A stretch of DNA of 8,810 nt from Tannerella sp. (GTDB lineage Bacteria; Bacteroidota; Bacteroidia; Bacteroidales; Tannerellaceae): contig JAISWC010000006.1 in assembly GCA_031271245.1 (NCBI GenBank), positions 1 to 8,810 on the forward strand. The letters run 5' to 3'. Below, one piece after another: positions 5,388-8,810 of this stretch. Each line of letters starts with the position of its first letter. The first letter of the stretch is position 1. The notes beneath the pieces are model-generated. The model saw nothing but the letters and a program-made list of their open reading frames with translations. It ran no database searches and was not told the origin of the DNA. Made by a program: the position numbers and the translations under genes.

Positions 5388-7847
5388 TTATTCGTATGGA
5401 ACCGGCGGGTCGGGGCTTATCGCCGTCGCCACGTCATATTCCGTGCGGTAGTCGGGATGGTTCCTGAAAATCGTATCCCGCCGTCCGTAATAAGTGCCGT
5501 AATACTGGCAGTTGGTGTCTATCCAGTTGGTGATTTGCAGCAATTCTGCGGGCGAGAGTCTGATTTGGTCGTGTACTTTGGCCAGATGATTTGCTTTTGC
5601 CTGCGCTTTCGGGTCGTCGAGTTTGACGTCGGACGAAAACATCGCCACCAAAACCGACGCATACGAACCCAGCGATTTCGCCGGAAGATAACGGATATTT
5701 CCGTTTTTCGGATGATTCTCGCCTATCACCGGACCCAAAAGTTCTTTATCTTTCACATTAGTTGCCCAGCCACCGTCGGATGTCATGTAATATCCTTTGC
5801 CTTCGGTGGTATATTTGACGCCAATGTTCGACGGGACAGTGAAATAACTTCCGTCGGCAGCGATGTAATAATCATTTCCACCCACCGACAGGCTGTCGTT
5901 AGAGAGATTACTCGCTCTGTTGCCTCCGGCTTTCCGGCGTTCGGGAACAAGATTTTCGTACGATTCGTTGAACAGACGGGTTTCTTTCCCCGAAAGATTC
6001 AAATCGCCTTTTGCGTTCGATGCGTTATGACAACTGATGCAATGATTATCCCACACCGGCTGTACATTACGGGCATAACTGAGCGTTTTGCCGGCAGAGG
6101 TTTCACCGGTTTGAGCGTAGGGCGTTTCCGCTTTACGTTTCATTGCTTTCGGCGTATTTCGTCCGTTTGCGCGAGGCGCCTGCGATGTCGATTCGTGACA
6201 GCCGATACAACTGCGCACCTCGCCGGGCATATAATTCACGTAAGTGCGTTCGGTCTGAATGGCTTTGAAATCAGCGTCCAACGCCTGTAAAAAAATATTT
6301 CGTTCGGCGGGAACAATAAAATGAGCCGAGCCGTCGTCTTCGACAGTTACTACTCCATGCTGAATCTTCAATCCCAGATGCGCGTCTTTGCTGATAACTG
6401 CATGTTGCTGATCATATTCATCCTGAGTATAATTAGGCTTATAGAAACGTCGCGCTCCCCACGGACGCGGCACCTGTTCCAGCACTCTCAGATATTTAAT
6501 CGAACCTTTCTCTACGCCTGACATTCCGCTATAAACATCGGTAACAATGCATTCGGCAAGATTTTTATCGGCGAGTTCCTGATTTTTATGAGAAGGAATC
6601 ACCGGTGGAACAGTCCGTTCAACCAACGGCATCGGTCGAAAACAGGAAATTGTTGCGTCGGAATAGACAGGTTCTACTTTTCCGCCTTCGTGCAGATAAT
6701 ACAGTTGATACGCTTTGGAATCATGCCATACTGGTCCCGAGGGCTTATGCGAAACCAGAAATTCGGTGCGCGACAAAGGATAACTTTCTCTGAACAAAGG
6801 ACCTCTACCGCTACCATCCTGATACCACCGTGCAGTATCTTTAGGGTCGCGGAAAGCAAATCCCGGCTCATAACGTATATCCGTATAAGGAGTTATGTAT
6901 GTCATCGGTTCGCTGGTACGGATATTTTTCGTTGTATTGATACGGATAATCGTTCCGACACAGTTTTGCGGACAGTGCGGCGTTCCGGTAAACACGTATT
7001 CGTTAGACGAATTGGGAATCGGACGTCCCATAATTATGGTCGTGGGAACAGCCACGTCGTTACCGTAGATTTCCACCGAGTTAGCGCCGTCGGGGTTCAT
7101 CGCCCACAGACACTTAACCGACACAGCGCCCTTATCGACATACTCCCAGCGTGTGTACATGATTCGACCGTCGGGCAAGAGGCAGGGCGTATTTTCCGAA
7201 ACAGAACTGTTGGTGAGTTTGCGCATGTTTTTTCCGTCGCCGTCAATCCGGTAGAGGACAGTTGTCGGGAAAATATCCGGAGCGTCGCACAATATCCCGA
7301 AGTGACAACGTGTAGAAATAAAAGCAATTCCGCCGTCGGGAAGATAACACGGGTCTAGGTCTTCGGTGCCGTGATGATATCCGGGCAGGTTGTACGTTTC
7401 GATGATTTCATCTTCGTCGTCGGGCGAAAAAGTGAGTTGTCGCAAGCAGTTTCCGTCAACGCCGACTTCGTAGAGCCGGTAACCGATGTTTGGCGTTGCC
7501 TTGTAAGCAAACACAATCCGTTTGGCGTCGAACGAAATGTCGAACGCTCCGAATACGCCTTTCGAAAACGATGGAACTAACTCTTTCACTTCGCCGGTTT
7601 TCAACGAAAGGATACAGAGATTGCCGCCCGGCATCCATGACGAGTTAAGAAACTCCGTATAATAATGATTGCTGTTGTACGTAAAACGTTTGACAAAAAC
7701 GATTTGCTCTACGCCCTGTTCAATCAATCTGTTCCAAACGCTTTTTTCTTCCGCCGCGGGAACGTAAATTGCATTTTGCTCATTCGACTTGCTGACGAAT
7801 CCTCCGGTCAGTAAAAAAGTCGCTGTTATTATCAATAAAATTCTCAT
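5388..7847 (-). CDS. Exported diheme PD40-propeller protein, HzsA-related
   Basis: This 819-residue protein has an N-terminal signal peptide (hydrophobic 3-17), so it is exported to the periplasm, where c-type heme is attached. An N-terminal TolB/PD40-like beta-propeller (about 50-330) shows repeats such as FDISFDAKRIVFAY (102-115), YLPDGGIAFIST (168-179) and LLPDGRIMYTRWEY (223-236). A middle domain follows (about 400-540). Two c-type heme motifs come next: CIGCH (547-551) and CISCH (603-607). The C-terminal part ends in ITNWIDTNCQYYGTYYG (771-787), a segment I associate with proteins annotated as hydrazine-synthase alpha-subunit-like (HzsA-related), which are frequent in Planctomycetota, Verrucomicrobiota and Bacteroidota. 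True hydrazine synthesis is not expected, because no HzsB/C or anammox gene is present; the role of these relatives is unknown, with redox or carbohydrate oxidation possible. Extra Cys pairs occur at 181/187 and 292/296. The gene is less GC-rich than those to its left and convergent with them. Family confidence is good; function is unknown. Confidence 0.82.
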   Translation of the reverse strand: MRILLIITATFLLTGGFVSKSNEQNAIYVPAAEEKSVWNRLIEQGVEQIVFVKRFTYNSNHYYTEFLNSSWMPGGNLCILSLKTGEVKELVPSFSKGVFGAFDISFDAKRIVFAYKATPNIGYRLYEVGVDGNCLRQLTFSPDDEDEIIETYNLPGYHHGTEDLDPCYLPDGGIAFISTRCHFGILCDAPDIFPTTVLYRIDGDGKNMRKLTNSSVSENTPCLLPDGRIMYTRWEYVDKGAVSVKCLWAMNPDGANSVEIYGNDVAVPTTIIMGRPIPNSSNEYVFTGTPHCPQNCVGTIIRINTTKNIRTSEPMTYITPYTDIRYEPGFAFRDPKDTARWYQDGSGRGPLFRESYPLSRTEFLVSHKPSGPVWHDSKAYQLYYLHEGGKVEPVYSDATISCFRPMPLVERTVPPVIPSHKNQELADKNLAECIVTDVYSGMSGVEKGSIKYLRVLEQVPRPWGARRFYKPNYTQDEYDQQHAVISKDAHLGLKIQHGVVTVEDDGSAHFIVPAERNIFLQALDADFKAIQTERTYVNYMPGEVRSCIGCHESTSQAPRANGRNTPKAMKRKAETPYAQTGETSAGKTLSYARNVQPVWDNHCISCHNASNAKGDLNLSGKETRLFNESYENLVPERRKAGGNRASNLSNDSLSVGGNDYYIAADGSYFTVPSNIGVKYTTEGKGYYMTSDGGWATNVKDKELLGPVIGENHPKNGNIRYLPAKSLGSYASVLVAMFSSDVKLDDPKAQAKANHLAKVHDQIRLSPAELLQITNWIDTNCQYYGTYYGRRDTIFRNHPDYRTEYDVATAISPDPPVPYE

Positions 7848-7956
7848 CTGATATGTTTTTATTTTCTTTGTGTACTTTATATTTTTGTGTGATAAACTTT
7901 TTCCCGCAAAGACAACACACTGCGCCTAATAATAAAACTGTGAAATTTGTCTTCAT
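7780..7956 (-). CDS. Small overlapping ORF in heme-protein leader
   Basis: This minus-strand frame of 58 codons starts at ATG 7956 and ends at TGA 7780-7782, overlapping the first 68 bases of the heme-protein gene in another frame. Its N-terminus, MKTNFTVLLLGAVCCLCGKK, looks like a signal peptide with a weak lipobox-like LGAVC. The remainder is Lys/Asn-rich and unremarkable. It may be a leader peptide, a remnant of an earlier gene start, or chance in AT-rich DNA. I do not recognise it, and translation is not established. Confidence 0.15.
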   Translation of the reverse strand: MKTNFTVLLLGAVCCLCGKKFITQKYKVHKENKNISDENFIDNNSDFFTDRRIRQQVE

Positions 7957-8032
7957 ACTGCTTTTTTATTTTAATCATTTATACTCTATGATCCATAACC
8001 GTTTTTTACATTTTAATCTTACAAAAACGCCG

Positions 8033-8063
8033 CAAAGATATAAAATTTTATTTATATCCCAAT
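8033..8063 (-). promoter_or_regulatory. Bacteroidales promoter for heme-protein gene
   Basis: The minus strand shows ATTG at 8063-8060, 19 bases, then TATCTTTG at 8040-8033. This is the best match to the Bacteroides -33/-7 pattern in the window. Transcription would start about 8027, giving a leader of roughly 180 bases before the ATG at 7847. A second, poorer -7 candidate (TGTCTTTG, 7914-7907) lies closer, with a leader of about 55 bases. The gene-poor stretch 7848-8160 is AT-rich and holds these promoters and the small overlapping frame. No RNA gene or strong terminator was seen, although the HIT gene must end somewhere between 8161 and this promoter. Confidence 0.65.
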
Positions 8064-8160
8064 TAAAATGAGTAAAAATATCGCACAAAAAGACAAAGCA
8101 ACCATTGCATATAAAACTTTTTGTAGAGAGATAATCAGCGAATTACGTCAAGGAACTCAA

Positions 8161-8550
8161 TCACATTTCTTCCCTGATTCTCTTTGCGATATCTTCGAAC
8201 TCCTCTTTGCTGAGTTTCAGTTTTGTTTTTCTGAAATCGGCGTCTTTTTCGCTGTTTATCGGGATGAGATGAATGTGAACGTGAGGGACTTCGAGTCCCA
8301 GCACAATCATTGCGACCCTCTTGCAGACGATTGTTTGAGCGATTGCTTTAGCCACCTTTTGGGCGAACACGGTCAATCCGGCGAGTTCGTCGGGGCTTAG
8401 GTCGAAGATATAATCAACCTCTTTTTTCGGGATGACCAAAGTGTGAGCTTCGGTCAAAGGATTAATATCTAAGAACGCAAAATGCTTTTCATCCTCTGCA
8501 ATTTTGTACGAAGGAATCTCTCCGGCTACTATTTTTGAAAAAATTGTCAT
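8161..8550 (-). CDS. HIT-family nucleotide hydrolase/transferase
   Basis: This cytoplasmic protein of 129 residues is the normal length for the HINT branch of the histidine-triad superfamily. These dimeric enzymes hydrolyse adenosine or guanosine phosphoramidates and related nucleotidyl compounds. The triad motif HVHIHLI is at 90-96, where His92 is the likely nucleophile (second His of the triad, as in Hint). The N-terminus IFSKIVAGEIPSYKIAED (3-20), FLDINPLTEAHTLVIPKK (26-43) and YIFDLSPDEL (47-56) are typical of HINT proteins in Bacteroidales. The physiological substrate is usually unknown. ATG 8550 is the only sensible start, as MTIFSKI opens the family alignment. In many Bacteroidales this gene follows greA, but here a sugar kinase is divergently transcribed instead. 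It has its own promoter (8600-8627) and is probably monocistronic, since another promoter lies between it and the next minus-strand gene. Confidence 0.95.
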   Translation of the reverse strand: MTIFSKIVAGEIPSYKIAEDEKHFAFLDINPLTEAHTLVIPKKEVDYIFDLSPDELAGLTVFAQKVAKAIAQTIVCKRVAMIVLGLEVPHVHIHLIPINSEKDADFRKTKLKLSKEEFEDIAKRIREEM

Positions 8551-8599
8551 AACTTGTAAACTTATGATTATAAATACTTTTTTAATTAATTATTGAGAA

Positions 8600-8627
8600 C
8601 AAAGGTATAAATTTTTCGACAAACAAA
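8600..8627 (-). promoter_or_regulatory. Promoter for HIT-family gene
   Basis: The minus strand has TACCTTTG at 8607-8600, an exact match to TAnnTTTG. A TTTG lies upstream at 8627-8624, but the gap is 16 bases, shorter than usual. The leader would be about 45 bases to the ATG at 8550. It sits back to back with the kinase promoter in a 133-base divergent region. Confidence 0.5.
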
Positions 8628-8635
8628 AATTTTTT

Positions 8636-8666
8636 TCTGCTTGTATTTTTATTTTTACTACATTTG
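8636..8666 (+). promoter_or_regulatory. Promoter for FGGY kinase gene
   Basis: TACATTTG at 8659-8666 matches the Bacteroides -7 consensus exactly. TCTG at 8636-8639, 19 bases upstream, is a partial -33 match. The start codon is at 8684, so the leader would be very short (about 10-12 bases). No operator dyad stands out nearby. Confidence 0.55.
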
Positions 8667-8683
8667 TGCAAATTTTTAATAAG

Positions 8684-8810
8684 ATGTATCTATTGGGATG
8701 TGATATTGGAAGTTCGTCAGTGAAGGCTTCCATAGTGAATCAAGAGAGCGGGCTTACAGTGAGTTCGGAGTTTTATCCGAAAGAAGAAGCCCCGATAAAA
8801 ACTTTAAAAG
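8684..8810 (+). CDS. xylB: FGGY sugar kinase, probable xylulokinase (5' part)
   Basis: Only the first 42 codons are in the window; the frame is open at the right edge. The N-terminus MYLLGCDIGSSSVKASIVN (1-19) is the first phosphate-binding strand-turn-strand of the FGGY/ASKHA kinase fold (DIGSSSVK; D7 contacts phosphate/Mg in relatives). The following SEFYPKEEAP (28-37) fits the group annotated as xylulokinase in Bacteroidales. These enzymes phosphorylate D-xylulose, or another ketose, in the cytoplasm using ATP. The start is fixed by the short leader after the promoter box and by the family's opening residues. FGGY specificity cannot be settled from 42 residues, so a related rhamnulo-, ribulo- or glycerol-kinase is possible, although the text is closest to xylulokinase. 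Confidence 0.8.
   Translation, partial: MYLLGCDIGSSSVKASIVNQESGLTVSSEFYPKEEAPIKTLK

Noticed and set aside
5379..6290. A 303-codon plus-strand frame opposite the heme protein 3' half
   Set aside because: It is antisense to the CxxCH-containing region. Its composition is Phe/Arg/Val-rich and it has no recognisable domain or promoter.
7853..8071. A 72-codon Phe-rich plus-strand frame in the AT-rich leader
   Set aside because: It runs opposite the heme-protein leader and promoter. Its composition is that expected from T-rich DNA, with no motif.
8068..8400. A 110-codon plus-strand frame overlapping the HIT gene
   Set aside because: Most of it is antisense to the HIT gene, including the triad motif. 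Only the first 31 codons lie outside, without a promoter or family match.

Overview
The window looks like chromosomal DNA from a Bacteroidota (probably Bacteroidales) bacterium. The evidence is Bacteroides-type promoters (a TAnnTTTG box at -7, sometimes with a TTG/TTTG box about 19 bases upstream), absent or weak Shine-Dalgarno sequences, and protein sequences (HIT protein, FGGY kinase, glycoside hydrolase family 78) that read like Bacteroidales members. I see no tRNA, rRNA, CRISPR array, transposase or integrase.

Layout. (1) Bases 1-835 hold no gene I can name. They contain an 11-base G run, overlapping inverted repeats, a leftward promoter signature near 171-178, and one open frame (128-748) that I do not recognise and that may be non-coding or decayed. 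(2) Bases 809-2367 form a rightward pair: a stand-alone class I glutamine amidotransferase, then a TcdA/ThiF-type E1-like enzyme 11 bases downstream. A promoter with a short dyad precedes the pair. (3) Bases 2451-5132 form a second rightward pair of exported proteins, 12 bases apart: a GH78 alpha-L-rhamnosidase-like enzyme and an SMP-30/gluconolactonase-family lactonase. (4) A 20-bp perfect inverted repeat at 5164-5218 separates this pair from the convergent gene on its right and looks like a shared terminator. (5) Bases 5388-7847 (minus) encode a large exported protein with a PD40-type beta-propeller and two c-type heme motifs, related to the hydrazine-synthase alpha-subunit-like (HzsA-related) family. 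Its leader runs to a well-formed promoter at 8033-8063. (6) Bases 8161-8550 (minus) encode a HIT-family nucleotide hydrolase, divergent from a FGGY sugar kinase (probable xylulokinase) that starts at 8684 and leaves the window.

How the genes may work together. The rhamnosidase and lactonase are very likely co-transcribed and both exported, so they plausibly act in sequence on extracellular sugar: cleavage of a terminal deoxysugar, then opening of a sugar lactone. No SusC/SusD pair, sulfatase or sugar dehydrogenase is present, so this is not a standard polysaccharide utilisation locus. The heme protein could in principle supply an electron-accepting step, but it is convergent and separately promoted, so that link is speculation. 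The amidotransferase/TcdA pair is likely cytoplasmic; TcdA makes the cyclic form of t6A in tRNA. The left block (about 870-5130) is visibly more GC-rich than the right block (about 5390-8810).

I do not see clear evidence for an entirely new system. The least explained parts are the left-edge leader with its G run, the diheme propeller protein, and the amidotransferase/TcdA pairing.
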